NCBI GenBank assembly: GCA_028281465.1
Contig: JANQJV010000370.1
Span: 1 to 32,292 of the forward strand
DNA length: 32,292 bases
Source of the DNA: Azospirillaceae bacterium
GTDB taxonomy: Bacteria; Pseudomonadota; Alphaproteobacteria; Azospirillales; Azospirillaceae
Direction: 5' to 3'
The notes beneath the pieces were generated by a model that made no database searches, was not told the origin of the DNA, and worked only from the letters and a program-made list of their open reading frames with translations. This document shows positions 7,651-16,035 of the stretch, in pieces. Both the position numbers and the translations under genes were made by a program. Every line of letters starts with the position of its first letter. Position 1 is the first letter of the stretch.

Positions 7651-8709
7651 ATGACCCCATTGCGAAACGGCCTCTTGGCCGCCCCCCTGCTGGCTGCCTG
7701 GCTGCCCGCCATGGCCCAGGCCGACGGTGAGCTGAATGCCTTGGTTTGGTGTGATCACACGGATCCGGCGCTGATCGAACCGTTCGAGGCGGCGCATGGT
7801 GTCGATGTCAATCTGCGCGAATACGAGGGCACAGGGGCGGCGTTGGCGATCCTGGAGCAATCCCGCCCCGGCGATTGGGATGTTCTGGTGATCGACAGCA
7901 TCGATGTGCCGCGTGCCGTCGACGCCGGCCTGATGGCGCCTCTGCCGGCCGAAGACTTGCCGATCGCGGACCTGTTCCCCGAGGTGGTGATGGCCGACAG
8001 CACCACCCGCGACGGCGTTCCCTACGCCGTCACGGAGAAGTTCGGCTACAACACGATCTCCTACAACGCCGCCAAGGTCGAGCCGGCGGACATGCAGGAC
8101 CTGACCAAGGTCTGGTCGGATACCTACAAAGACCGCATCGCCATCTATGATTATTATCTGCCGGTGATCGGGCTGGCCGCCATGGCCAACGGCCTGGAGA
8201 CGGCCGGTTTGTCGGCCGACGACCTGCCGGCGTTGCGCGACACCCTGTTCGCCATGAAGGCCCGTGCGCGCTCGGTGGGTGAAGTGGTGGCAAGCCAGAC
8301 CGCGCTGGCCACCGGCGAGGTCGACATCGTGGTCGGCGGCGGCGAATGGTTGACCGCGGTGCTGGCCGGCGACCAGCCGGAGCTGACCTGGACCATCCCC
8401 GATCAGGGCGCGGTGCGCTGGGCCCAATCCATCGGCGTGCTGGCCGACAGCGAGCGCCAGGACAAGGCCCTGGCCTTCGTCCAATACATCCTGAGCCCCG
8501 AGGCCCAGGCCAAGCTAGCCACCTCGGCCTGCTTCTGGGGCATGCCCGCCAATGCCAAAGCCGGAGCGCACCTGACCGACGACCAGAAGGCGATCCTGCG
8601 CTGGGACGAGCAGGCCGCCTATCTGGCGCGCAGCCAGCTTTACCCGGCGCCCGACGACGCGCTGGACTTCGCTTTCCAAGACCTGTGGCTGGAGATGCTG
8701 CAGCAGTGA
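7651..8709 (+). CDS. ABC transporter periplasmic binding protein, spermidine/putrescine type (PotD-like)
   Basis: Exported solute-binding protein of a type I ABC importer. The start at 7651 follows a GGAGGGAG site and yields a 352-aa precursor with a signal peptide ending AMAQA before DGELNALVW. The body follows the PotD/PotF pattern: an LVWCDHTDPALIEPFEAAHGVDVNL N-lobe, a WDVLVID segment and the VAYAVTEKFGYNTISYN-like hinge stretch. The C-lobe carries the SPEAQAKLAT helix typical of the family. It heads a coupled operon with two permeases and an ATPase, and its stop overlaps the next start as GTGA. The family also handles other cationic or small organic ligands, so polyamine specificity is a family-level guess. 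Confidence 0.88.
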   Translation: MTPLRNGLLAAPLLAAWLPAMAQADGELNALVWCDHTDPALIEPFEAAHGVDVNLREYEGTGAALAILEQSRPGDWDVLVIDSIDVPRAVDAGLMAPLPAEDLPIADLFPEVVMADSTTRDGVPYAVTEKFGYNTISYNAAKVEPADMQDLTKVWSDTYKDRIAIYDYYLPVIGLAAMANGLETAGLSADDLPALRDTLFAMKARARSVGEVVASQTALATGEVDIVVGGGEWLTAVLAGDQPELTWTIPDQGAVRWAQSIGVLADSERQDKALAFVQYILSPEAQAKLATSACFWGMPANAKAGAHLTDDQKAILRWDEQAAYLARSQLYPAPDDALDFAFQDLWLEMLQQ

Positions 8710-9557
8710 GCCTCGGCACCGAAACCCGGGCGGGTTGGGGCTTCGTCGCCCCGGCCTTGCTCTGGACCACGGCGTTCTTCGTCGCGCCTTTCCTGGTCAT
8801 GGCCGCCATGAGCCTGGCGACGCTGGAAGGCCGCAGCCTGGTCTGGGGCCTTCACCTGGACAACTATGCCCGGTTGTTCAGCCAAGGGTATCTTCTGCGC
8901 GCCGTGGCGGTGTCGCTGGAAATCACGGTCACGGTCACGCTGGTATCGGTGCTGCTGGCCTATCCGCTGGCCTGGATCATCGCCTTCCACGTGCCCAAAC
9001 GCTGGCAGCGCCTGGCCCTGCTGCTGACCATCCTGCCGTTCTGGACCTCCTATGTGGTGCGCTCCTACGCCTGGCTACTGGTGCTGGCCCGGGAAGGCGT
9101 GGTCAACGACACGCTGCTGGCGCTCGGCCTGATCGCCGAACCGCTCACCCTGGCCAACACGCGCTTTGCCACCGTGACCGGTTTCGTGCATTTCTTCGTC
9201 ATGCTGCTGACCCTGACCATCTATGCCAATCTGGTGCAGCTCTCGCCCAACTATGCCCGCGCCGCCCGCGACCTGGGTGCCAGCGGGCTGCAGACCTTCC
9301 GGCACGTGATCCTGCCGCTGACCCTGCCCGGCATTGTCACCGGTGCCTTTCTCACCTTCGTGTTGTGCATCGGCGACTACATCACGCCGCAAATTCTGGG
9401 CGGCAACAACGAGTTGACCGTGCCGCAGGTCATCATGGTGCAACTCGGCCGTCGCGCCGATTTCCCCCTGGCCTCCGCCCTGTCGCTGATGCTGATGGGG
9501 ATCGTGACCTTGGCGTATCTCGCCTGCGCCCGCTGGTTGCGACTGGACCGGCTCTGA
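8706..9557 (+). CDS. ABC transporter permease, PotB-like
   Basis: First inner-membrane permease of the polyamine-type importer (283 aa). The GTG start at 8706 overlaps the binding-protein stop. About six hydrophobic segments are visible, beginning with FVAPALLWTTAFFVAPFLVMAAM. The cytoplasmic EAA loop that contacts the ATPase reads ARAARDLGASGLQTFRHVILP. It is followed by LTLPGIVTGAFLTFVLCIGDYITPQILGG, a stretch very typical of PotB. The gene ends in TGATG, sharing one base with the next start. Confidence 0.9.
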   Translation: MSLGTETRAGWGFVAPALLWTTAFFVAPFLVMAAMSLATLEGRSLVWGLHLDNYARLFSQGYLLRAVAVSLEITVTVTLVSVLLAYPLAWIIAFHVPKRWQRLALLLTILPFWTSYVVRSYAWLLVLAREGVVNDTLLALGLIAEPLTLANTRFATVTGFVHFFVMLLTLTIYANLVQLSPNYARAARDLGASGLQTFRHVILPLTLPGIVTGAFLTFVLCIGDYITPQILGGNNELTVPQVIMVQLGRRADFPLASALSLMLMGIVTLAYLACARWLRLDRL

Positions 9558-10327
9558 TGCGCGCCCTGCCCTGGCTCGCTCTGGCGCTTGCCTTCGCCTT
9601 CATCTACTTGCCCGTCGGCACCCTGGTGCTGTTCTCGTTCCAGGACGGCCGCGTCCCGGTACCGCCGTTCACCGGGCCGACCCTGGATTGGTACGCCGCG
9701 GTTCTGGCCGATGATGACCTGATGGAGGCCTTGCTCAACTCTCTTGTCGTCGCCGTCGGTTCGTCTGCGTTGGCCTGTGCTCTGGGGTTCCTGGCTGCCT
9801 ATGGGCTGGCGCGGCACGCGCTGCCGGCGTCCGGCCTGATGCGCGGGCTGTTGATCGCGCCCATGACCGTCAGCTATCTGATCGTCGGTTTGGGTCTGTT
9901 GATCGTGCTGAACCGGCTCGGCGTCGGCGTGTCGCTGTGGACCGCCGGATTGGGCCATGCCGTCATCAACCTGCCGCTGTGCTTCGCCATCGTGTTCGCC
10001 TCCATGGGCGCCCAGCAACACAACGCCGAGCGTGCGGCCCGCGACCTGGGCGCGGACGAGGTGCGCGTGATCGTGCTCGTCACCGTGCCCATGCTGGCGC
10101 CCGCGCTGCTGGCCGCTTTCTTCCTGTCCATGACCTTGAGCTGGGACGAGTTCATCATCGCTTTCCTGCTCACCCGCTTCGACGTCACCCTGCCGGTGGA
10201 AATCTGGAGCCTGCTGCGCTCCGGCCTGTCGCCCAAGACCAACGCCGTCGGCAGTTTGGTGTTCCTCGTGTCCGTCGCCGTGGTGCTGGCGGCGGAGCTG
10301 ATCGTGTTCGGGAGACGCCGTCGGTGA
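9557..10327 (+). CDS. ABC transporter permease, PotC-like
   Basis: Second permease of the importer (256 aa), pairing with the upstream PotB-like subunit. It begins MRALPWLALALAFAFIYLPVG and carries the EAA-type loop ERAARDLGADEVRVIVLVTVP, then the FFLSMTLSWDEFIIAFLLT segment characteristic of PotC/PotI. The ATG overlaps the previous stop by one base, and the TGA lies inside the GTG start region of the ATPase gene (10324), so all four ABC genes are translationally coupled. Confidence 0.9.
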   Translation: MRALPWLALALAFAFIYLPVGTLVLFSFQDGRVPVPPFTGPTLDWYAAVLADDDLMEALLNSLVVAVGSSALACALGFLAAYGLARHALPASGLMRGLLIAPMTVSYLIVGLGLLIVLNRLGVGVSLWTAGLGHAVINLPLCFAIVFASMGAQQHNAERAARDLGADEVRVIVLVTVPMLAPALLAAFFLSMTLSWDEFIIAFLLTRFDVTLPVEIWSLLRSGLSPKTNAVGSLVFLVSVAVVLAAELIVFGRRRR

Positions 10328-11379
10328 CCGCAGACATCCGCTTGCACGGCCTGAGCCATCGTTTCGGGCCGTTCCAGGCCCTTCAGGGCATCGACCTGGC
10401 GATTCCGGCCGGCACTTACGTCACCCTGCTCGGCCCGTCGGGCTGCGGCAAGACCACGTTGTTGTCCGTGCTGGGCGGGTTTATCCAACCCAGCGAAGGC
10501 CGGGTGATGATCGACGGCAGGGATATGACCGCGGTCACGCCGGCCAAGCGCCCCACGACCACCGTGTTCCAGGACTACGCCCTGTTCCCGCACATGAGCG
10601 TGCGCGACAATGTGGCGTTTGGCTTGCGCATGGCCGGCGTCCGCCGGCGTGCGCGGGCAGACCGCGCCGAGCAGCGCCTCGCCCTGGTCGGCCTCAAGGC
10701 CGCCGCCGACAAGCGCCCGCACGAACTGTCCGGCGGTCAACGCCAGCGCGTCGCCCTGGCCCGGGCTCTGGCCGTGGAGCCGGACGTGTTGCTGCTGGAC
10801 GAACCCTTGGGGGCCCTCGACCTGAAGCTGCGCCGGGCCATGCAGGACGAGTTGAAGGCGATCCAGCGCCGGCTCGGCACCACCTTCGTCCATGTCACCC
10901 ACGACCAGGAAGAGGCCATGGCCATCGCCGACCGCATCGTGGTGATGAACCGCGGCCGCATCGAGGACCACGGGTCGCCGGACCGCCTGTATCGCCGCCC
11001 GGCCAGCCTGTTCGCCGCGGATTTCATGGGCGAGATGAACCACATCCCGGCCAGCCGACGGGTCGACGGCGGGGTCGACACCCCGTTCGGCCCCGTGCCG
11101 GTGGCGGCGCCGGAGCGGGCGGGCACCGATTTGGTTCTGTGTTTGCGTCCGGAGGCGATCCACCCGGGCGTCGGCGCCGTCCGTCTCGGCCCCGCCCGGG
11201 TCACCGACGCCGCCTTCTTCGGCACCCACTGCCGGGCCCACGTCGTGCCCGACGCCGCCCCCGACCTCACCTTGATCGCCCACCTGCCCCCCAAGACGCC
11301 ACCGGCGCCGGACACGGTGCTGGAGCTGTTTGCCGACCCGGCCGAGGTGTGCGTGTTTCCAGCGGAGGACAAACCATGA
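10324..11379 (+). CDS. ABC transporter ATP-binding protein, PotA-like
   Basis: ATPase of the importer (351 aa). Walker A GPSGCGKTT lies near residues 37-45, the Q-loop at VFQDYALFPHM, the signature LSGGQRQRVALARAL from about 135, Walker B VLLLDEPLGALD from about 155, and the H-loop at VTHDQEEAMA. A C-terminal TOBE-type regulatory domain (about 240-351) is present, as in PotA and other CUT1/polyamine ATPases. The GTG start overlaps the PotC-like stop, and the TGA overlaps the ATG of the downstream hydrolase as ATGA. Confidence 0.93.
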   Translation: MTADIRLHGLSHRFGPFQALQGIDLAIPAGTYVTLLGPSGCGKTTLLSVLGGFIQPSEGRVMIDGRDMTAVTPAKRPTTTVFQDYALFPHMSVRDNVAFGLRMAGVRRRARADRAEQRLALVGLKAAADKRPHELSGGQRQRVALARALAVEPDVLLLDEPLGALDLKLRRAMQDELKAIQRRLGTTFVHVTHDQEEAMAIADRIVVMNRGRIEDHGSPDRLYRRPASLFAADFMGEMNHIPASRRVDGGVDTPFGPVPVAAPERAGTDLVLCLRPEAIHPGVGAVRLGPARVTDAAFFGTHCRAHVVPDAAPDLTLIAHLPPKTPPAPDTVLELFADPAEVCVFPAEDKP

Positions 11380-12113
11380 TCCGCGCCCGCCCGGAAGACT
11401 GGTACGTCACCACCGCCGTCGGCGACGGCGTCACCCTGATCGCCGAGCCTTTCATCAAGCCATTCTACCGCTGCAATGTGTGGCATGTGCGCGGGCGCGA
11501 CCGCGACATGCTGGTGGACAGCGGCATGGGCGTCGTGCCGCTGCGCGTCTGGGTGCCGCTGGTCACAGAGCGGCCGCTCACGGCTGTTGCGAGCCACACC
11601 CATTTCGACCACATCGGAGGACACCACGAATTCGCCGACCGCGCCGTGCATGCCGCCGAGGCTGCGATCCTGGCCAACCCGGGTCGCCCCGCCACGCTGG
11701 CCGACCCTTATGTCACCGACGACATCTTCCAGGACCGCCTGCCGCCGGAACCCTACGAATCGCGAGACTACGGGGTGCGCGCGGCGCCGGCCACGCGCCT
11801 GCTGGCCGATGGCGACACGATCGATCTGGGCGACCGGCGTTTCGCGGTGATCCACACCCCCGGGCATTCGCCCGGCGGCATCGCGTTGTGGGAAGCGGCG
11901 AGCGGCATCCTGTTTTCCGGCGATATCGTCTACGACGGCCCCCTGATCGAAGACACCTACCATTCGGATGCGGCCGACTATCACCGATCCATGGTCCGCC
12001 TCCTCGACCTGCCGGTGCGCGTGGTCCACGGCGGCCATTTCCCCAGCTACGACGGCGCCCGTCACCACGCCCTCATCCGCGCCTGGCTGGACGACAAGCA
12101 AGCGGCGCTTTGA
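11376..12113 (+). CDS. MBL-fold metallohydrolase, last gene of the ABC operon
   Basis: Metallo-beta-lactamase superfamily hydrolase (245 aa), probably cytoplasmic because no signal peptide is seen. The metal site is intact: THFDHIGG gives His74, His76, Asp78 and His79; HTPGHSPGG gives the next His; LFSGDIVYDGP gives the bridging Asp; and VHGGHFPSYDG gives the last His. The ATGA overlap with the ATPase gene ties it to the importer operon, suggesting that it processes the imported compound, for example by hydrolysing an ester, lactone or thioester. The superfamily is too broad to name a substrate. The gene is followed by the 388-bp gap with repeat copy B. Confidence 0.88.
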   Translation: MIRARPEDWYVTTAVGDGVTLIAEPFIKPFYRCNVWHVRGRDRDMLVDSGMGVVPLRVWVPLVTERPLTAVASHTHFDHIGGHHEFADRAVHAAEAAILANPGRPATLADPYVTDDIFQDRLPPEPYESRDYGVRAAPATRLLADGDTIDLGDRRFAVIHTPGHSPGGIALWEAASGILFSGDIVYDGPLIEDTYHSDAADYHRSMVRLLDLPVRVVHGGHFPSYDGARHHALIRAWLDDKQAAL

Positions 12114-12501
12114 CCACCGCTCCGCCATCCCGACGACGCTTGCCGGAGAAGCTTGCGTCCTCGGCATGAAGACTCCGACAATTGCGGGCGATGCCTGGGG
12201 ACCGGAGAATGGCGCTCGTTTGCTCTTTTGGCGGTTCCCACACTGACAGCACGGCCGAGGTCATACCAACGGCCCGAAACAATGACCGATCCTCGGGCCG
12301 CCCTGTTTCGGAGCGCCGGCCTCCTTGCCGGCTGGACCGCCGGCTTCCAGCCGGCCCGGACCACGCCCAGCGGCCGGCCGCCAAGATGCCGGCACTCCTC
12401 GTTCAGCGCCGAAACCGAACCTGTCGTCAATGCGGGCCATGGGTATTACTGATGGGCATCCCCCATCGCCGCGTCAACCTCGCCGACCGCGTGGCTGATC
12501 G
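12114..12501. other. 388-bp intergenic region carrying repeat copy B
   Basis: The gap lies between the convergent ends of the MBL hydrolase gene and the phosphatase gene. Apart from the 125-bp repeat (12263-12387) I see no gene: the short open frames across it are translations of the repeat. No clear T-tailed terminator is visible. Confidence 0.7.
12263..12387 (-). repeat. 125-bp dispersed repeat, copy B
   Basis: Reverse-complement partner of 21-145, ungapped, with about six mismatches. The same two hairpins are present. It is placed 3' of the phosphatase gene, while copy A sits 5' of siaB, in opposite orientation. Confidence 0.85.
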
Positions 12502-13893
12502 CTATTTCTTGCGGGATTGTCGTTGACAGGCGAGCACCGCCACAAGCGCATCATCCTGTTGCGACGGTTGTTCCGGTGCGGTTTCCCATCGGGCCTTCAG
12601 GGTTGCGACGACCTCCGACGCCGTCCAAGGCTCGCACGCGGCCAAGGCGGCATGAATCGCCCGTTCGATCGGTTTGCCGTCGTTTAACGGTGTGTCCGGG
12701 CTTGGCAGGCGGTCTGAGAAACCGTCGGTACACGCAATGATGAAGGTCGGCTTGTCGAGGACGAAGCGCTGTTTGGCGATCTTGACTGGCTGCCATTGCC
12801 AGTGACCGTCGCCGTCCTTCAATCGCGCCGGCCCCAAATTCTTGCCGATTTCCGCTTCGGAGCCGATTTGCTCGATCCGATAGCGCATGGGTCCTTTCGC
12901 TTTGCGGCCGGGCAGCGTGAGGAGATACACCGGCATCTGGGCAACCGCGCAGTCCACCGAGCCGTCGTGCTCGCGGACGACGACCGCGCAGGCGTCGACC
13001 CCCATCGTGAACAGGTCCGGACTCTTCAACGTCGAACCGGACGTCTTGGCTCCGCGCTCGGGTTGGAGCACCAGGCCGCACAGGGTTTTGTCGATGGCTT
13101 GGAGGGCGTCGGCGGCGTCCCAGTCGTCCGTCGCCGTGTCGTCCAGATAACGCGACAGGCCGGCGCCGACCATGGCGTTCTGCAGGGCCGCCGACATGCG
13201 TTTGCCGGCACAGTCGCCGACCACGACGAAATCGACGCGGCCCATGGCGGTCTTCGTCATGCGGTAGTAGACGAAATCGCCGCCGACTCCCATCAAGGGT
13301 TTGCTGTAATGGGCGAAGCGCCCCGATCGGTGCGACTTTCGGTAATAGATGCCGTCAAGCAGCACCCCGGCTGTTTCCAGGGCCAGGTGAACATCGATGC
13401 CGTTTTGAACATAGGCCGTCTCGTCGATGTAGATCGTGACGACCAACCGGCAATCGGAGACGGAGATCCTGTGCGATACGTGGCCGAACACCCGGTTGCG
13501 GCCCGGCGGATCGCGGCGGCCCAGGTCCAGGGTGCGGATGTCCGCCTCGTGCCAATGCACGTTGATCGGGATGAAGTAATCCGCCGAGGCGTGGCTGCTT
13601 TCCAGACGTGGCCGGTGGTCGATCTTGCGCCAATCGTGCCAGATGGCACACTCAGACTTCGGAAAGGCCGACCGCCACACCGCATTGACATAGACCAGGG
13701 CGCCATCCTCGTCGGCGATTTCGATCGCGAGATCGGCGCCGTCGGGTCTCGCTTCCACCCCCAGGAGACCACCGCGCGTCGCCTGTTGGATCAAATGCGC
13801 AAGGTGCTCTGGCGATAGCGATCCGACGTGGTCAAGAAGGGCAGAAATCGGCTCCATCCCGGCGGTGTGGTCCGGGTGACCTTCATTATCCAT
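12502..13893 (-). CDS. SpoIIE/PP2C-type serine phosphatase, SiaA-like
   Basis: Predicted metal-dependent protein phosphatase that would dephosphorylate the SiaC-like protein. PPM/SpoIIE motifs are visible in order: VGGDFVYYR (metal-binding Asp), VVVGDCAGKRMSAAL (equivalent of GDVxGHG, with GKR replacing GHG), ACTDGFSDRLP and QQDDALVAVL near the C-terminus. The N-terminal ~200 residues have no transmembrane or HAMP segment and resemble no domain I know, unlike the membrane-bound SiaA of Pseudomonas. Starts at 13956 (TTG), 13893 and 13857 (both ATG) are possible; none has a strong ribosome-binding site. It lies 11 kb from siaBC and is oriented so that inverting the DNA between the 125-bp repeats would place it directly upstream of them. 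Confidence 0.78.
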   Translation of the reverse strand: MDNEGHPDHTAGMEPISALLDHVGSLSPEHLAHLIQQATRGGLLGVEARPDGADLAIEIADEDGALVYVNAVWRSAFPKSECAIWHDWRKIDHRPRLESSHASADYFIPINVHWHEADIRTLDLGRRDPPGRNRVFGHVSHRISVSDCRLVVTIYIDETAYVQNGIDVHLALETAGVLLDGIYYRKSHRSGRFAHYSKPLMGVGGDFVYYRMTKTAMGRVDFVVVGDCAGKRMSAALQNAMVGAGLSRYLDDTATDDWDAADALQAIDKTLCGLVLQPERGAKTSGSTLKSPDLFTMGVDACAVVVREHDGSVDCAVAQMPVYLLTLPGRKAKGPMRYRIEQIGSEAEIGKNLGPARLKDGDGHWQWQPVKIAKQRFVLDKPTFIIACTDGFSDRLPSPDTPLNDGKPIERAIHAALAACEPWTASEVVATLKARWETAPEQPSQQDDALVAVLACQRQSRKK

Positions 13894-14006
13894 TACCGAC
13901 GTCTTGTTGCAAACCAGCGGACGAAAAGCGTAGCGGAAACGCCGATGGTCGATCAAGAGGACGTCCGAGGATGGCAGTTTGAAGGCATGACGGATGCGGC
14001 GCCGTT

Positions 14007-14025
14007 CCGGGTCGGACCGACCCGG
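14007..14025 (-). terminator. Strong GC hairpin between the hydrolase and phosphatase genes
   Basis: Perfect 7-bp arms CCGGGTC (14007-14013) and GACCCGG (14019-14025) around a 5-nt loop. It lies downstream of the leftward GNAT/CN-hydrolase gene and upstream of the leftward phosphatase gene. No T-tract follows, so intrinsic termination is only a possibility. Confidence 0.35.
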
Positions 14026-14116
14026 GGTCGACGCCGCCCGCAGCGTCGGGCTGTAGGGTCAGGACTGGGAGATGAAGGCTGGGGTGTTTCCCTGAGACCG
14101 CATGTCAGCGGCCGGC

Positions 14117-15718
14117 TCACGCGTCTTCCGCATCCTTCTTCCAGGTCACCTGGTAGAGGTCGAAGCGCCGGTCGCGCAAATTGAGCACGGTGCCGCGGGT
14201 GCGCGCCTCTTCCAAGGTCTCCAGGCTCAGATCGGCAAGCGCCACCATCTCCACATTGGGCGTGGTGTCGGCGGCGACGCCATCGCGCGCGAACGGAAAG
14301 TCGCACGGCGTCAGGATGCAGCTCTGCGCATATTGGATGTCCATGTTCTCCACGCCCGGCAGGTTGCCCACATTGCCGGCCATGGCGACATAGAGCTGGT
14401 TTTCCACGGCGCGCGCCTGGCAGCAGTAGCGTACGCGCATGTAGCTTTGCCGTTCGTCGGTGCAGAACGGCACGAACAGGATCTGCGCGCCCTGGTCGAC
14501 CAAATGCCGCACCACCTCCGGGAACTCGGCATCATAGCAGATCAAGACGCCGATCGGCCCGCAGTCGGTCTCGATGGTGTGCGCCTCATGGCCACCCTCG
14601 ATCGACCACCAGTAGCGCTCATTCGGTGTCGGATGCAGCTTCTCCTGCCGGTGCACCGAGCCGTCGCGCAGGCACACGAACGACACGTTGATGATGTCGC
14701 CGTCGGCATCGCGCATCGGGTGTGAGCCGCCGATGATGTTGATGTTGTATTCCACGGCGAGCCGGGACAGCAGCTCCTTGAGCGGCTCGGTATATTTGGT
14801 CAGCTCGGCGATCGCCTGGTCGGCGGGAATGCGCTTGTTCTCGATCGACAAGAGCTGCAGCGTGAAAAGCTCCGGGAACAGGACGAAATCGGCGCGGTAA
14901 TCGGCCACCACGTCGACGAAATACGCCACATTGTGGCCGAACTCCTCGAACGAGGCGACCCGGCGCTGCTGGTATTGCACGCAGGCGATGCGCACGGAGG
15001 CGGGGCGATGCCGGGCAGGGGTGCCCGGGGCCGGCTCGTCGTGCGGCACCGCCGGGTTCCACCACACCATGAGCGCCGCGTTGCCCAGGCTTTCCGCATC
15101 CGTCGGCAGATAGCCGGGCAGCACGCCGAGCGGCTCGAAGCCGTTGCGCATCTGGAAGCTCAACACCGCATCTTTGAGGCGGTGCTGTCGGATCTGTTCG
15201 ACATAGGTCTCCGGTCCGTCCACCTCGCCGCGGCGCATGCGCCGACGCAGGCCCGGCATGCGCGCGCCGAACACGATGCCCTTGAGCCGCAGCTCCTGGC
15301 ACAGGCGTTTACGGGCGTTGTAGAGCCGTTGACCGATGCGCAGACCGCGGTGTGCCGGGTCCACCATCACCTCCATGCCGTACAGCATGTCGCCATGGGC
15401 GGTGTGCCGGCTGGCGAAGCCGTTGCCGGTGATCGTGGACCAGGTGTGCGGCTTGAGGGCGGTCGTCCCGTCGATGACAAAGGTGGCCGCGTAACCGACC
15501 ACGTCCTCGTTGAGGACGGCGACGAACTGTCCGGCGGGAAAGTTCTGCAGATGACCGCGCAGTTGCGCCTGGGTATAGGGCTGCGACTCCTCGGGATAGG
15601 TTTGCCGGCACAGCTCCTGAATCGCGCGCATGTCGGCGATGCGCGCCGGGCGAACGACCAGCTTCGGTTTGGTCTCGCCGTTCGCTGCGGCGCCTCGGCT
15701 GCCTGTGTCCTCGTGCAT
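14117..15718 (-). CDS. GNAT acetyltransferase-carbon-nitrogen hydrolase fusion protein
   Basis: Two-domain cytoplasmic enzyme (533 aa). Residues ~20-225 form a GNAT domain (VVRPARIADMRAIQELCRQTYPEE, then EVMVDPAHRGLRIGQRLY, the acetyl-CoA site). Residues ~240-520 form a nitrilase-superfamily domain with the full Glu-Lys-Cys triad: Glu283 in FPELF, Lys360 in EKLHPT and Cys394 in ICYDAEFPE. This matches a nitrilase-superfamily branch known to carry N-terminal acetyltransferase domains, whose substrate is not established. The ATG at 15718 was chosen because the 78 further residues upstream look like read-through of noncoding DNA. It appears to be transcribed alone. Confidence 0.88.
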   Translation of the reverse strand: MHEDTGSRGAAANGETKPKLVVRPARIADMRAIQELCRQTYPEESQPYTQAQLRGHLQNFPAGQFVAVLNEDVVGYAATFVIDGTTALKPHTWSTITGNGFASRHTAHGDMLYGMEVMVDPAHRGLRIGQRLYNARKRLCQELRLKGIVFGARMPGLRRRMRRGEVDGPETYVEQIRQHRLKDAVLSFQMRNGFEPLGVLPGYLPTDAESLGNAALMVWWNPAVPHDEPAPGTPARHRPASVRIACVQYQQRRVASFEEFGHNVAYFVDVVADYRADFVLFPELFTLQLLSIENKRIPADQAIAELTKYTEPLKELLSRLAVEYNINIIGGSHPMRDADGDIINVSFVCLRDGSVHRQEKLHPTPNERYWWSIEGGHEAHTIETDCGPIGVLICYDAEFPEVVRHLVDQGAQILFVPFCTDERQSYMRVRYCCQARAVENQLYVAMAGNVGNLPGVENMDIQYAQSCILTPCDFPFARDGVAADTTPNVEMVALADLSLETLEEARTRGTVLNLRDRRFDLYQVTWKKDAEDA

Positions 15719-16035
15719 GTCCCGTGTTCCCGTCACCTGGCACCGGCCTGAGACCTCGGCCTCTACCACGATGACGGGCACGGCGGAACCGAATGATTGG
15801 GAGGGCAATGGGCCGCGTCGCGGCGTTGCTTTCAACACCTTCCTTGGGTGGGCCCATTGCCACGACGAGACGGTGGCTCCGCATGCCGCTCCAAAGCTTG
15901 CCGGGGCGACTGCGCCCAATGTTGCGACCATTGGCCAGGTCCGGTCCCGCAACCGCCCCGACCGACGATCGTCGTCGGCCGAAGGACACCGGACACTCGG
16001 GACGCAGTCGCCGCAGGCCCCAGTCTACCGGCGGC
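15719..16035. other. 317-bp intergenic gap
   Basis: This separates two leftward genes, the binding protein (ends 16036) and the GNAT/hydrolase fusion (starts 15718). It should contain the promoter of the fusion gene, but I see no convincing hexamers. The only clear element is the hairpin at 15962-15978. Confidence 0.6.
15962..15978 (-). terminator. Candidate terminator hairpin after the binding-protein gene
   Basis: Perfect 7-bp arms (15962-15968 and 15972-15978) around a 3-nt loop; the core is also the 12-bp palindrome CGACGATCGTCG (15963-15974). It lies about 58 nt downstream of the leftward binding-protein gene. No T-tract is seen, so it may equally be a protein-binding palindrome. Confidence 0.35.

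Noticed and set aside
12062..12430. Short leftward open frame through repeat copy B
   Set aside because: Its translation is that of the hairpin repeat and recurs in copy A; it reflects repeat composition, not a conserved protein.
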